Source: Phycisphaerae bacterium
GTDB taxonomy: Bacteria > Planctomycetota > Phycisphaerae > Sedimentisphaerales > Anaerohalosphaeraceae
Length of the DNA stretch: 53,720 nucleotides
NCBI GenBank assembly: GCA_014859965.1
Contig: JACZKQ010000180.1
Span: 1 to 53,720, forward strand
Reading direction: 5' to 3'
This document shows, one piece after another, positions 1 through 9,137 of the stretch (the stretch's first letter is position 1; the number at the start of each line of letters is the position of its first letter). Both the position numbers and the translations under genes were made by a program. The notes beneath the pieces are model-generated. The model was given only the letters and a program-made list of their open reading frames with translations, made no database searches and was not told where the DNA came from.

Positions 1-1521
1 GTTGTAGTCCATTATCCTGCCACCCGTGGGCTGCCACTGGGTTTTGCCGGCGCCGGCGGCCCAGGAATCGCCGAAGGCGTGGGGGTCCTGAACGAGGCGG
101 ACGCTGGAATGCCAGAGGACGTAGTCATTGCCGAGCAGGAGAGCCCAGAAGGACTCGTTGAGCATCATGTGAAACGGCCAGGCGATTTCGACCTGGCGGA
201 TGATGTCGCCGTTGGGGAAATGCAGGCGCGACTTTGTGCCGGCGCGGTACATCGTGCTGTTGACGCCTTCGGCGTTGGACCAGCCGAACTTGAGGACGCG
301 GCGGTCGGGGGCGGCCATGAACTTTCGCTCGTAGTTGTAGATTTCGTTGTAGATTCGGATGCCCTCGGGGCAGACGGCGTAGCTGTCGAGGTAGCCGCCC
401 TGCAGCCAGTTACGGTAGTCGATCGCGCCGGCGGAGAAGTACCGGCATTCATCTTGCCAGGCGCCGTCGCGGTACTGCCTGCGGGCCATTTGAGGCGTTG
501 AGAGTCCTTCGATCATGCGCTTGGCGTCGAAACCCCAGAGGAAACTGACGCTGTTGTCGTAGCCTTCGAGCGCGCCGAAGTAGTCGTCGTAGAGGCGGGT
601 CTGGTTGGGCGAGGTTACGTGCAGCTCTTTTTGCATGCGGCGGTAGATGCCATCGAGGACCTGCTGTGCGCGTTCGCCGTGGTTTTTGATGCCGCGCGTG
701 CCGAAGTTTTCGTCCATTTCGGCGGAGGTGATGAAATCGCGGTCCATGGGGTGATCGGCGATGAGCCAGTCGTTCGAGGCGAGGGCGCCGGAGTGGTTGA
801 GGGCCTGCTTGGTCTTCCACTTTTTGCTCGCGGGGACCGTGTCCAGTTCGCCGTAGCAGTATTGGATGTGCGTGACTTTTTTGTAGATCTGCTCCAGCGG
901 AATGTCCCAGAGGAGGCGGGTGACGCCGAAGCCTTTGTCGGGGGGCAGGTGCAGGTCGTGGGGCAGGACCTGGTAGTGCGGCAGCCAGGAGACACGCTGG
1001 AGGTCGTAAGGCAGAGTGATGTGGCGGACACCCTTCTGCGGTGCGTCTTCGGCGCGGAGCGGGATGACCGAGATGTTCACATAATCGAGCTGGGCTGAGT
1101 TGGCGCGGTACGTTTCGGGGTTGCACGTCAGATTCCACGGTTGCGCGAACACTTCGTCATAGGTGTTGGCCTTGATCCACTGGATGGCGAAGCCATAGCT
1201 GCCGGGCGGAAGCATGAGTCCTTCGCCGCGCAGGGCCTTTTCGTCGGCCGGTGTGAGGCGGCGGTGGGCGTGGTCGTAAATGAACGGCCGACACGCGTTT
1301 GTGCCGTCAAAGGAGCGTTTCGTCGTCGGCGACACCATTTTGACTTTGCCGTCGGGCGTGATGTCGAAGTTCACGTCCTGGGTGGGGATCCACTCGTAAA
1401 GGCGGCCGTTTAGTATCTTGCTATAGACGCCGGGATTGTTGAACGCGCCGGCGGCAGGTGAAGGCGCGGCGTTTGCATGCACCGCGAGTATCGCTGACAA
1501 AGTGAGGAGTAAGGAATACAT
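1..1521 (-). CDS. Secreted protein of unknown family (3' end outside window)
   Basis: An open frame of 507 codons runs without a stop from an ATG at 1521 to the left window edge, so the C-terminus is missing. The start is preceded by AAAGGAAA at good spacing. The first 19 residues form a signal peptide (MYSLLLTLSAILAVHANAA), so the product is exported. The rest is rich in Trp and Tyr, which is common in carbohydrate-active proteins. I do not recognise the family and see no clear catalytic motif. It is the last visible gene of the minus-strand array of secreted glycosidases, so a role in polysaccharide breakdown is inferred from context only. The coding frame is certain; the function is open. 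Confidence 0.8.
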   Translation of the reverse strand, partial: MYSLLLTLSAILAVHANAAPSPAAGAFNNPGVYSKILNGRLYEWIPTQDVNFDITPDGKVKMVSPTTKRSFDGTNACRPFIYDHAHRRLTPADEKALRGEGLMLPPGSYGFAIQWIKANTYDEVFAQPWNLTCNPETYRANSAQLDYVNISVIPLRAEDAPQKGVRHITLPYDLQRVSWLPHYQVLPHDLHLPPDKGFGVTRLLWDIPLEQIYKKVTHIQYCYGELDTVPASKKWKTKQALNHSGALASNDWLIADHPMDRDFITSAEMDENFGTRGIKNHGERAQQVLDGIYRRMQKELHVTSPNQTRLYDDYFGALEGYDNSVSFLWGFDAKRMIEGLSTPQMARRQYRDGAWQDECRYFSAGAIDYRNWLQGGYLDSYAVCPEGIRIYNEIYNYERKFMAAPDRRVLKFGWSNAEGVNSTMYRAGTKSRLHFPNGDIIRQVEIAWPFHMMLNESFWALLLGNDYVLWHSSVRLVQDPHAFGDSWAAGAGKTQWQPTGGRIMDYN

Positions 1522-1583
1522 CAGGAACCATTTCCTTTCAAAGCGCACAAAATGATTGACTGCAAATCTGCACACACAAGCCG

Positions 1584-1700
1584 CTACTGACCCGTTTTTG
1601 TCAGGAGAGCGACGAAATGGCCGGCTTGCGGGGCGGTGCATTTTTGCGTGATTTCCTTGAAATGGTTTTCGACATGAAAACAGCTCAGCCAGGTTGAGAC
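1584..1700 (-). pseudogene. Possible remnant of a glycosidase C-terminal tail
   Basis: Between hicA and the unidentified secreted gene, one minus-strand frame ends in TAG at 1586-1584 and reads ...CTAPQAGHFVALLTKTGQ. This resembles the last residues of the neighbouring glycosidases (for example [35 protein letters not shown]). There is no plausible start codon with a ribosome site and the frame is only about 40 codons, running back towards the hicA stop. It could be the leftover tail of a paralogue whose 5' part was lost when hicBA arrived, or a chance match; the stretch is short. Confidence 0.35.
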
Positions 1701-1702
1701 TA

Positions 1703-1909
1703 TTACAACTCGTCTTCCCGAATTCCCGCAGCCTTCATCAAGGCTCTCTGCAGACCGGCCTTAAGGTCCTTATTGGCGTGGACTGGAACCGTAATCCGAA
1801 AATTCGAGTCTTCTCTTGTGTAGATATGGTGGCTGCCTGTGATCCGTGCAGCTTTCCATCCGTGGCTTTCGAGAATTTTACAGAACTGCTTGCCGCTAAG
1901 CGTCTTCAT
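1703..1909 (-). CDS. hicA: HicA-family mRNA interferase toxin
   Basis: A 68-residue protein of the YcfA/HicA double-stranded-RNA-binding fold. HicA toxins cleave mRNA and stop translation until bound by HicB. The N-terminus MKTLSGKQFCKILESHGW and the GSHHIY segment around residues 25-30, which carries the catalytic His, match the family. The length is normal. The start at 1909 lies three bases after the hicB stop codon, so the pair is translationally coupled, in the antitoxin-first order. It sits inside the secreted-glycosidase array, which suggests insertion into that operon. Confidence 0.93.
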   Translation of the reverse strand: MKTLSGKQFCKILESHGWKAARITGSHHIYTREDSNFRITVPVHANKDLKAGLQRALMKAAGIREDEL

Positions 1910-1912
1910 TAT

Positions 1913-2116
1913 TCAAACAGCCAACTCCATGACTTCGTCTTTGTCGCCGAGTACGATATCTTTCATATCGATTGACAGGCACCCGTTCACCGCATCGTAG
2001 ATGTTCTCGATGAGTTCCTTCATGTCCTCGCCTTGCGTCATACAGCCGGGAATGGCCGGTACTTCCGCCCAAAGCCCGCCTTCGTCGGCTTCGTGGATAA
2101 TCACCTTGATCTTCAT
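1913..2116 (-). CDS. hicB: HicB-family antitoxin
   Basis: A 67-residue protein with the partial RNase-H fold of HicB antitoxins: KVIIHEADEGGLWAEVP, then PGCMTQGEDMKELIENIYDAV. HicB neutralises HicA by direct binding. This copy is short: it stops after the RNase-H-like core and lacks the extra helix-turn-helix or ribbon-helix-helix found in longer HicB proteins, so whether it can bind DNA itself is unclear. It lies directly upstream of hicA with a three-base gap. A perfect inverted repeat sits 46-70 bases upstream of the start. Confidence 0.93.
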   Translation of the reverse strand: MKIKVIIHEADEGGLWAEVPAIPGCMTQGEDMKELIENIYDAVNGCLSIDMKDIVLGDKDEVMELAV

Positions 2117-2161
2117 TGTTTGCCTTCAATATAGACAGGTTTAACCTTCTTCTTTGATCGA

Positions 2162-2186
2162 TCTTACCAAAAAACTACTGGTAAGA
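2162..2186. promoter_or_regulatory. Inverted repeat upstream of hicBA, possible operator
   Basis: TCTTACCA and TGGTAAGA form perfect 8-base arms around a 9-base spacer, 46-70 bases upstream of the hicB start. Toxin-antitoxin operons are often autorepressed through such a palindrome. The encoded HicB lacks an obvious DNA-binding tail, so the binding protein is uncertain; a short terminator-like hairpin for the upstream gene is another possibility. Confidence 0.35.
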
Positions 2187-2293
2187 CAAGATCAAATGCC
2201 GCTCGGAGAGCAGGAAACACATTTGAACACCGGTTTCACCCTGCCGTGCCCCCCTTCGGGCGGGCGGGGCAGACAGGCAAGGCATGCCCTTTC

Positions 2294-3706
2294 TTATCCG
2301 GCGGAGACGAGGACGAGGGTGTGTTTGCCCTCGGGGGCGGTGAGGGTCACTTTCTTGCCGGCTTCGGTCCGGCCGGCTTCCTGCCATTTGCTGGTTCCTA
2401 TGTTTAGTGATTCTATTTTGTAGGCGCCCTTTTGGGCGGCGAGGTCGAGGTCTACAGAGCCTCCATTGGGGAAGTAGATTGCGTATTGTTTGTCCTTAAT
2501 GAACGTCAGGTAGGCTTCGTTTGCGGTTCGGTTGGAGAGGAGCTTACTTTGGGCGTCGGGGGTCGCGTTGATGATGTCGAACTTTTCGAGGAGCATGCGG
2601 GCGCTCTTGATGTGGGCCTTGGCGATGTCGTTGAGGCCGAGGCCGGAGTCGGGGCGGTGGAATCGGGCGGAGGCGGCGCCGCCGATGATGTGGCGCCACA
2701 AGCGTTCCGTGCCGTCCTGGTTATTGCCGTATTTGCCGCCGTCTGCGCCGTAAGTCTTTACCGTGTTGAGCGGGCGCGGCTGCTGGGCGATGCGGGCGCG
2801 GACCCACTGAAAATTGTCCCAATGCTCCTGGCCTTTCTTCTGGTTGTTCTGTGAGACGTCGGCGAAGTCGTAGCGTTCGGGATGGTCGAGGGTGCGCTTG
2901 TGCTCGTCGGATTTGAGGTCCCACGCGTCCCACATCTCGGTGACGCAGACCTGCTTGCCGGCCTCGGCGGCGCGGCGCTTGATATGGGCGGCCCAATGGG
3001 CGCCCCAGGCCTCCTGGGCCGACGTTTCGTTGTCCATGCAGTAGAGCACGTGGTTGTATTTGAGGGTGTGGGAGAGCATTTTGTCGACGAAGCGCTCCTG
3101 GTACTTATAGATGACGGTGTTATTGCGCTGCTTCGGGGTGGTGAAGAAGAACGGCTGCTGGTTGCGGCCGGGGTGGTCGGGATACTCCGGGGCGAAGCCG
3201 GACTGCTCGTAGGTGTAGTTGATGTTGTTCTTCGGGTTATAGGGATGCGGGGGCCAGTTCTTGGTCGAGTGGTCGAAGCGGTCCCAGACCTCGATCTGGA
3301 CGATGATGCTGCGTTCGCCGGTCCAGCGGAGCATGTTCTCGAATCGCTGCCAGTATTCTTCGTTCCACTGGTCGAGGTCGTATTTGCCGTCGGGGAGTTT
3401 TTTGTACGGGTAGACTTCGAAGTCGTGGTCGGGGCGGTCGCTCATGGTGTTGCGGATGTAGTTGGCGCCGACGGCGACCATTTCGTCGAGGTGCTCCTTG
3501 AGTTGGGGTATCTGGAAGAGGCTGTCGTCCTTGCTGCCGCCGATGAGCACCACCGGCTTGCCTTTGTACTGCCAGTAGGAGGGGTTTTCTGCATACGGGC
3601 GAATGCGCGCGTCATCGGCTGCCGCCGTGTCGGCTATCCACGCAATCGCCGTTGCGCACAGGGCGATGATCACGATTTGATTGACTCGCGTTTTTTCGGT
3701 CAGCAT
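2294..3706 (-). CDS. Secreted DUF4038-like glycosidase, paralogue 3
   Basis: A 470-residue exported protein. The ATG at 3706 has AAGGAG eight bases upstream; a TTG at 3724 in the same frame has no ribosome site. After a signal peptide ending near TAAADDA comes a TIM-barrel domain opening with [24 protein letters not shown] motif (Asn226-Glu227) sits where clan GH-A enzymes carry the acid/base Glu. The last 70 residues form a beta-rich tail of the putative collagen-binding type ([13 protein letters not shown]). Two close paralogues lie upstream (9138-10598 and 10630-12027). Its tail is the most diverged of the set, having SLNIGTSKW where the others have WLD. The substrate is unknown; plant or algal glycans are likely. 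Confidence 0.85.
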   Translation of the reverse strand: MLTEKTRVNQIVIIALCATAIAWIADTAAADDARIRPYAENPSYWQYKGKPVVLIGGSKDDSLFQIPQLKEHLDEMVAVGANYIRNTMSDRPDHDFEVYPYKKLPDGKYDLDQWNEEYWQRFENMLRWTGERSIIVQIEVWDRFDHSTKNWPPHPYNPKNNINYTYEQSGFAPEYPDHPGRNQQPFFFTTPKQRNNTVIYKYQERFVDKMLSHTLKYNHVLYCMDNETSAQEAWGAHWAAHIKRRAAEAGKQVCVTEMWDAWDLKSDEHKRTLDHPERYDFADVSQNNQKKGQEHWDNFQWVRARIAQQPRPLNTVKTYGADGGKYGNNQDGTERLWRHIIGGAASARFHRPDSGLGLNDIAKAHIKSARMLLEKFDIINATPDAQSKLLSNRTANEAYLTFIKDKQYAIYFPNGGSVDLDLAAQKGAYKIESLNIGTSKWQEAGRTEAGKKVTLTAPEGKHTLVLVSAG

Positions 3707-3734
3707 TTTTGATCTCCTTGTCAAGTAATGATTG

Positions 3735-6098
3735 TCAGTGGGCCGTAATGAGGGCCGCCCAATGGCCTTTGCCCGGGCTTTTCAGTTCCAATGTCCGGCC
3801 GGGCTGTGTTTGCTGCGTTTGCTGCCAGGCACTGCGCGTGATGTCCAGTCAGCGAACCTCCATCGCGCCTTGTGATGCGGAGACATCCAGCTTCACCTGG
3901 CGTGTGCCGGGCGCGGCATACTTTTTGGCCGCGTCATCGAGAACGAGCACCCAATCAATGATTTCGCCTTTGTCGGGCGGCTGAAACTCGCGATGGCCTT
4001 TGTTGGGGAACTCGCCGATGGCGGTCGCCTCACCACAGCGCGGATTGTACCACCATGCCTTGACCTTCGAGCCGCTGATCGCGTCCATGCGCACCGTAAA
4101 GGCGCGGCTGACGGGGGCGTATACCATCGCATAGGAGCCCTGTGCATCTCGCGTGGCGACGAAGCGGTAGCGACCTGCGCCAGGTACGGCGGTCGGGACG
4201 ACGAGTCCGGCGGGCATGTCGCCGCCGGGGGTTGAGAGCGCCGGTTCGCCGTTCGGGGAGGTGGCGGTGGTGCGAAAACGGACCTCGTAAGCGTCGGCCT
4301 TCTGGCCGAGGGTGAGGTTGCGTGCGCTCATGTCGGCGGAAAGCGTTACGATGCGCGCGGGACCGGCCTGGACGGTGTTGTCGGGCCTGATCCAGGCTTC
4401 GATAGTGAAGGATCGCGATTGCTTGACGGCATTGATCAGCTTTGTCGCGGGAGTTTGAGAGGCGATCAGCGCAGGTCGGGCGAACCGCAGCCCGCCGCTT
4501 CCGCCTCGCCAGTGGACGTCAGACGCGTTCGCCATATGCAGATTTAGCGGTTCGCCGACTCCGGAGGTGTCTTTAATGATCCGGCCGCCGCCTTCGCGGA
4601 ATTCATAGAGCGCCACCGGGCTGCCGGCGGCTTTGGCCGGACCGGCGTTGAAGGCGCGGGCTATATCGGCGGCGTCCAAGGCACGCGCGTGCAGAGCCAC
4701 ACGGTAGAACTCGCCGAGCCAGGGACGGTCTTCGGTCAGCTCGTTGCCCAAGGCCAGGCGGAAGCCGTCATCCCAGTTCGAAAGATCGCCGCCGACATTG
4801 CCGGATGAAGCCGCCGCCCCATTGATGTAAAGCACGGCTTTGCCCATCTGATCGCGGGTATAGGCGACATGCGTAAGCTTCGTATCGATGAGGGTTTTGC
4901 GGTCAGTCGCGGCCGGTACGCCGTCGGAGGTGTGGGCGACGATGATCGAGTCATCGGGGATGCGGGTGAGGAACGGGCGCGACTCCATGAGCCAGCGGCC
5001 ATACTGCATCTGACGGGCGCCGGGCTGGTCGATGGCCTCGTACCAGGGCATCAGCGGGTTGTTGATCGGGGCCCGGCCGGGCTGCCACATCTGCCAGACG
5101 GAATGATGGCCGTAGGTGTGCCCGAACGCGCCGGTGAACAGGTTCCAGTAGAGCGGCCGGCGAACATCCGAAGCGATCGAGTGGCCCAGGTCCTTCGGCC
5201 TGAACGAAACGGGATGATCCTCGTAGATCGGCTCGCCGTCCAGGACGGGCTTGATGGGCGTGCGGTCGTAGTCGACGCGGGTATTGTGGTAACCTTCGTT
5301 GAACTTCGTATTGTGTCCGTTCTGACGCATGTTGACATCGAGCCAGTCGTCATTATGGAAATCCTGGGCCGAGCCTGAGCCGCCGCGCGGGTGGAAGGTC
5401 ATCAGATGGGCGCCGCCGTCGCCCTTGCGAAGGCCGCGAGCCATGGCGCGGATGATCTCCTTGTGGCCTTCATTCTGGATGGTGCGGTCGCCGCCGAGCA
5501 CCCAGATCAGATGCTTTTCGCGGTATCGCCGCCCGAGCCACTCGCCGTAGACCTCGGCGTTCTGAACGGTAAACAGCGGCTTGTTGTCTTTGACGTTGTC
5601 ATGCCAGTACCGCCCCCACGTCGGGAGAAAGCCGATGTAGAGACCAAGGGCGTTGGCCTTGTCCACGATGTAGTCAACCTGGTCCCAGTAATCGTTATTG
5701 GGGCCGTCCTGCACCGCCGGACGGGCGGGGTCCTGATCGATCAGCGGCAGATGGCCGTAAGGGTTCGGGTCGGAGTGTCCATTGATTTCGGCCAGCGCCA
5801 CCGCCTGGATGACCGTGTATCCATTGGCCGCGCGGTTCTCGAGGTATCGATCGGCCTCTTCGCGATTGAGTCGGTGGAAAAGTTCCCATGCGGTATCGCC
5901 CAGCCAGAAGAACGGCGTACCGTCCTCGTAGACGAGGAACCTCGCATTCTCCGAAACCTTCAGCCGTCCAAGGCGGCCCTTGGCGGAGGGCTGCGCCGCA
6001 TACGCGTTACTCCACACAAGCCCCACGACCAGCAAAAGCATTGAAACACCGGCCAGCGAGGCTCGCCCCTTCCTGCTGCTGCATTTTACATTCATCAT
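3735..6098 (-). pseudogene. Large DUF4038/LamG glycosidase with a TGA nonsense codon near its C-terminus
   Basis: The intact part spans 6098 to the TGA at 3851-3849 (749 residues). The start ATG-ATG at 6098 follows AAAGGAAAAATTT. A signal peptide is followed by an apiosidase-like DUF4038 barrel ([19 protein letters not shown], then [14 protein letters not shown]), a concanavalin/LamG-like beta module ([11 protein letters not shown]) and a putative collagen-binding domain. The frame stops at GAMEVR-TGA, but the same frame continues with LDITRSAWQ...[14 protein letters not shown] to a second TGA at 3737-3735. Paralogues read HVRWLDIAGSAWQ and EVRWLDVTGSAWQ, so the TGA replaces a conserved TGG (Trp). 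The loss of 38 residues trims only the tail; the catalytic domain should still be made. A sequencing error is the simplest alternative. Confidence 0.8.
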
Positions 6099-6213
6099 AA
6101 ATTTTTCCTTTGCTTCGTTTTGTTTCATGTAGCCGTTTCTGCCTTCCGGTTCCGTTATGTGTAGAATTTCAAACAACTGCATTTGCCGTGTTCTGACCGC
6201 TCATCGGCCTTGT

Positions 6214-9072
6214 TTATGGCTCGATGCCGAAGAAGGTCTGGCACGGCAGCACCGACACCCAGCTCGGGCTGAAGGAACCGGAGCCGATCCAGTAATCGAA
6301 AACTCCGGCCGCCGAGGCCCATTGGAGGGGCCAGCCGATTTCGCCGCTGGAGAGAACAAACCCGAACCGCAGCCGGCCGGCTGCGGGATCGAACAGCTTC
6401 AGTTGGTCGCGCGGGATCGCCATCTCATACACGGTCAATTGCGCCGCTTCGTCCCGTTGGATCTTCACCTGTGCGCCCGCCACTGGCCCGACCCCCGGAA
6501 CCGCCGCCGTTTGATAAGCGGTGCGCCGGGACGTGTCCGCACCCCATTGCCGAATCAACTGAGGACCGGTCGCCGAGGTGTGAACCACATATTGATAATC
6601 CGTGTCGTAGAAGTGCCCTTTCCACGCCCACGGATCGTCCATCTGTCTGCCCCAGCCCGGCACCCGGTCGCGAAAGCCGAAGGCCATGAAAAACGCGTCG
6701 CCGCAGTTGCGTATGTGCTCCAGGCCTTCCGGCTCGCCCATGCGGTAAGGCAGGGTGACAACTTCAGTTCGACCGCGGCGCGTGACCGGTTGACCCGCGC
6801 GGCACACTAACTGCGGCTCGCGGACCGCCGCTGCAACGTAAATATTTCGTTCGTCATAGGCGGTATACACCCGCAGGACCACCCGGCCGCCACCCCCTGT
6901 TTCCATCTTCACGCGGCCTGGATTGAGGAGGGCCTGAGTCGGATCGAGCTTGCCGTCCGAGTGGGCGCTGTCCATGAACACGGGCAGCGCATCCGCCCAA
7001 TCGTCCAGTTTGCCGTCCACGCTGATGGATCGCCTGAGAAAACGCGCAACGGCCAATTCCTGCCGGTGCGTCATATCGCCGCAGTCTGTCTGCAATTCAA
7101 AAGTGACATCATAGCGCGCCTGGGTGGGCAGAGAGCCGGCGGGCCATTCCACCGCAATCTCCTGCAACCGGCCGGCCGGGAGGGTGAACGGAACGGAGCG
7201 CCGCGCGTCGTCGGCATGGCGAATCAGTGTCAAGGTCCCCGTCACGCTCCGGTTGAGCTGGTTTTCCAAGCGTACGCCCAGGGGCTGGGCCTCACCGGCC
7301 GGCTGGAGCAGCGATAAGGCGGAAACGTTCACCGGGGTCACACCGGTCATCATAGCCTTCGCCAACCGGTTACGGAAGCTGGCCACGTCGAGCTGCTCGG
7401 TGGTAAACCAGACCACACGTTCGCCAAAGGGAACGGTTAACGTTCCGTTGCGGCGCGGAATCTCGCGCCCTACCATATCAAACGCCCGGATGTCACCCGG
7501 CGCCGACAGTGACAGCGTGCCGTTGCGGTCCTGTTGTCCGGCGCTCGGACCGGTGTGGCTCCAGACGGCGGCCACCTTCATCCGGTCATCGCGGCGGTCA
7601 TCCGGCACAGGCACGGTCCAACGGCTGTTCAGTTCCGCGGCGCGCGGCAGTTGCCGCGCGGCCTCGTTGACGTACCGCGGGTTGGCAAAGACCGCCCCCC
7701 ACAAAAGCGACTGGTGCGGCCAAATGTCGGCCACAATCGGGCGATCTTCGAGAAAATGCGTCATGACGGCGAACGTGGTGTTGGCGCGGGTATTGTTCTC
7801 GTGAAAACCGAAACCCCACTGCGCATTGCCTTGAAATGCGCCCGCCAGGGCGGATCGAATAAAGTATTGAACGAGCTTGTAGGCGTCGGTCTCATCGCCT
7901 GCGGAACTGCCCGCCTCGGTCATGTAGTAATACGGCAGACCCATGCGCCGCGTGACCACCGCGCCTTGATCGAGTGATCGGCCCTGGCCGCTGTTGCGAA
8001 AGGTCGGATCGTGCACGCCCGAGTATGGGTGATGGGACGTGCCCTGCAGCAGCCCCTGCCACGACTCGGGGTACGGTTCGATGTGATCTTCCACAAACAT
8101 CGAGCTGTTGCCCGCGACGATGCGCATGGCCGGGTTTACAGAGAGAGCCATCCGGCACCACGCGCTTTGAAACTGGCGATACACCGCCGGTTCCGCCGCC
8201 CACGTCCAACCGTAAATCCACGGTTCGTTCCAGAACTCCCAGGTCGTAATGCGGGGATAATGACGCACGATCGTTTCCCATGTTTCCACAAACTCGCGCA
8301 CGTCCCGGGGTGGGCCGTGCATGTCCGTTCGGCGCGCCAACTCCGACCGCATCCGCTCGCCAAAGTGATAACCGACGATCGGCAGTATCCATGTGTCGTG
8401 GTCCAGACATTCCTGCCACGCCCGGTCCATGCCGCTCAGGTCCAGACGACACGCACCGTCCGGCCGCTCGGGGATTTCCGCCCGGACCGGGTTCAGGTGC
8501 GTCCGCTGAACCTTCATGCCGATGGCCTGCAGAAACCGCAACTGCAAGCCCGTCCGAATGCTCGACGTATTGGAGGCGAAAAAGGAATCCGGACGCACCC
8601 CGCGATGATGCGGCGGGATAACGCCCAGCCCGGTCGAGGCCTCGAAGGTCTCCCCTGCGACCCGGCAGGTGGCGAACACCTGGAAGAAGCCCTGCTCCGC
8701 CTGGAAATCAAACGTGCTGCTCGCCATCGCACCCTCGGCAGGCAGGACAATCCGGAGTTCCTCACACCACTCAACCGGCTGATGGAAAATGTCTTGCGCG
8801 GTCAACCGGACGACGATGTCGCCGCCGGCGGGCGCCAGGCGCGACGCACGCAATTCGATGCGGACGGGTCTTGCCGCCCCGCCGACCGCCTGCGGATACA
8901 TCCGAAATATCCCGTCCAGAGGCACCAGTTCAAGCCGCACCTGCGGCTGGGCCGCGAGGCACTCGGCCGACAGCAAGGCCGCAGTCAGCACCGCCGCCAC
9001 AGCCGCCCTGTGCAGAAAAAATGTTTCTTTCACTCGGCACGTCTCTCGCTCGTTCAGACTCTGTCTCCGCAT
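6214..9072 (-). CDS. Secreted GH-A clan glycoside hydrolase with CBM9-like tail
   Basis: A 952-residue exported protein. The ATG at 9072 follows AAAGGTAG; the longer open frame upstream lacks a ribosome site. Order of parts: signal peptide ending in ECLAAQ, a beta-sandwich of about 130 residues, a TIM barrel with WEFWNEPW (acid/base Glu283) and YYYMTEAGS (likely nucleophile Glu386), a further beta-rich part, and near the C-terminus a CBM9/DOMON-like module starting ISVDGKLDDWADALPVFMD. The two Glu motifs place it in clan GH-A, near GH39/GH5-type enzymes; the exact family cannot be fixed by eye. It lies between glycosidase paralogues in the same direction and probably acts on the same polymer. 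Confidence 0.83.
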   Translation of the reverse strand: MRRQSLNERETCRVKETFFLHRAAVAAVLTAALLSAECLAAQPQVRLELVPLDGIFRMYPQAVGGAARPVRIELRASRLAPAGGDIVVRLTAQDIFHQPVEWCEELRIVLPAEGAMASSTFDFQAEQGFFQVFATCRVAGETFEASTGLGVIPPHHRGVRPDSFFASNTSSIRTGLQLRFLQAIGMKVQRTHLNPVRAEIPERPDGACRLDLSGMDRAWQECLDHDTWILPIVGYHFGERMRSELARRTDMHGPPRDVREFVETWETIVRHYPRITTWEFWNEPWIYGWTWAAEPAVYRQFQSAWCRMALSVNPAMRIVAGNSSMFVEDHIEPYPESWQGLLQGTSHHPYSGVHDPTFRNSGQGRSLDQGAVVTRRMGLPYYYMTEAGSSAGDETDAYKLVQYFIRSALAGAFQGNAQWGFGFHENNTRANTTFAVMTHFLEDRPIVADIWPHQSLLWGAVFANPRYVNEAARQLPRAAELNSRWTVPVPDDRRDDRMKVAAVWSHTGPSAGQQDRNGTLSLSAPGDIRAFDMVGREIPRRNGTLTVPFGERVVWFTTEQLDVASFRNRLAKAMMTGVTPVNVSALSLLQPAGEAQPLGVRLENQLNRSVTGTLTLIRHADDARRSVPFTLPAGRLQEIAVEWPAGSLPTQARYDVTFELQTDCGDMTHRQELAVARFLRRSISVDGKLDDWADALPVFMDSAHSDGKLDPTQALLNPGRVKMETGGGGRVVLRVYTAYDERNIYVAAAVREPQLVCRAGQPVTRRGRTEVVTLPYRMGEPEGLEHIRNCGDAFFMAFGFRDRVPGWGRQMDDPWAWKGHFYDTDYQYVVHTSATGPQLIRQWGADTSRRTAYQTAAVPGVGPVAGAQVKIQRDEAAQLTVYEMAIPRDQLKLFDPAAGRLRFGFVLSSGEIGWPLQWASAAGVFDYWIGSGSFSPSWVSVLPCQTFFGIEP

Positions 9073-9137
9073 GTAACTACCTTTCTGCCCAGTTCTGCGC
9101 AAGCGATCTTTTTGAGATTCCACTTGCAACCCTCGCA

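Noticed and set aside
2882-3712. 276-codon plus-strand frame antisense to a glycosidase
   Set aside because: Shadow of the GC-rich coding strand, made mostly of Val/Gly/Glu runs; no start signal.
3849-3851. TGA read as Trp across the genome (altered code)
   Set aside because: TGA serves as a true stop elsewhere, for example in the ATGA korC/exbD overlap and at the end of the methylase gene, and Trp is written TGG throughout.
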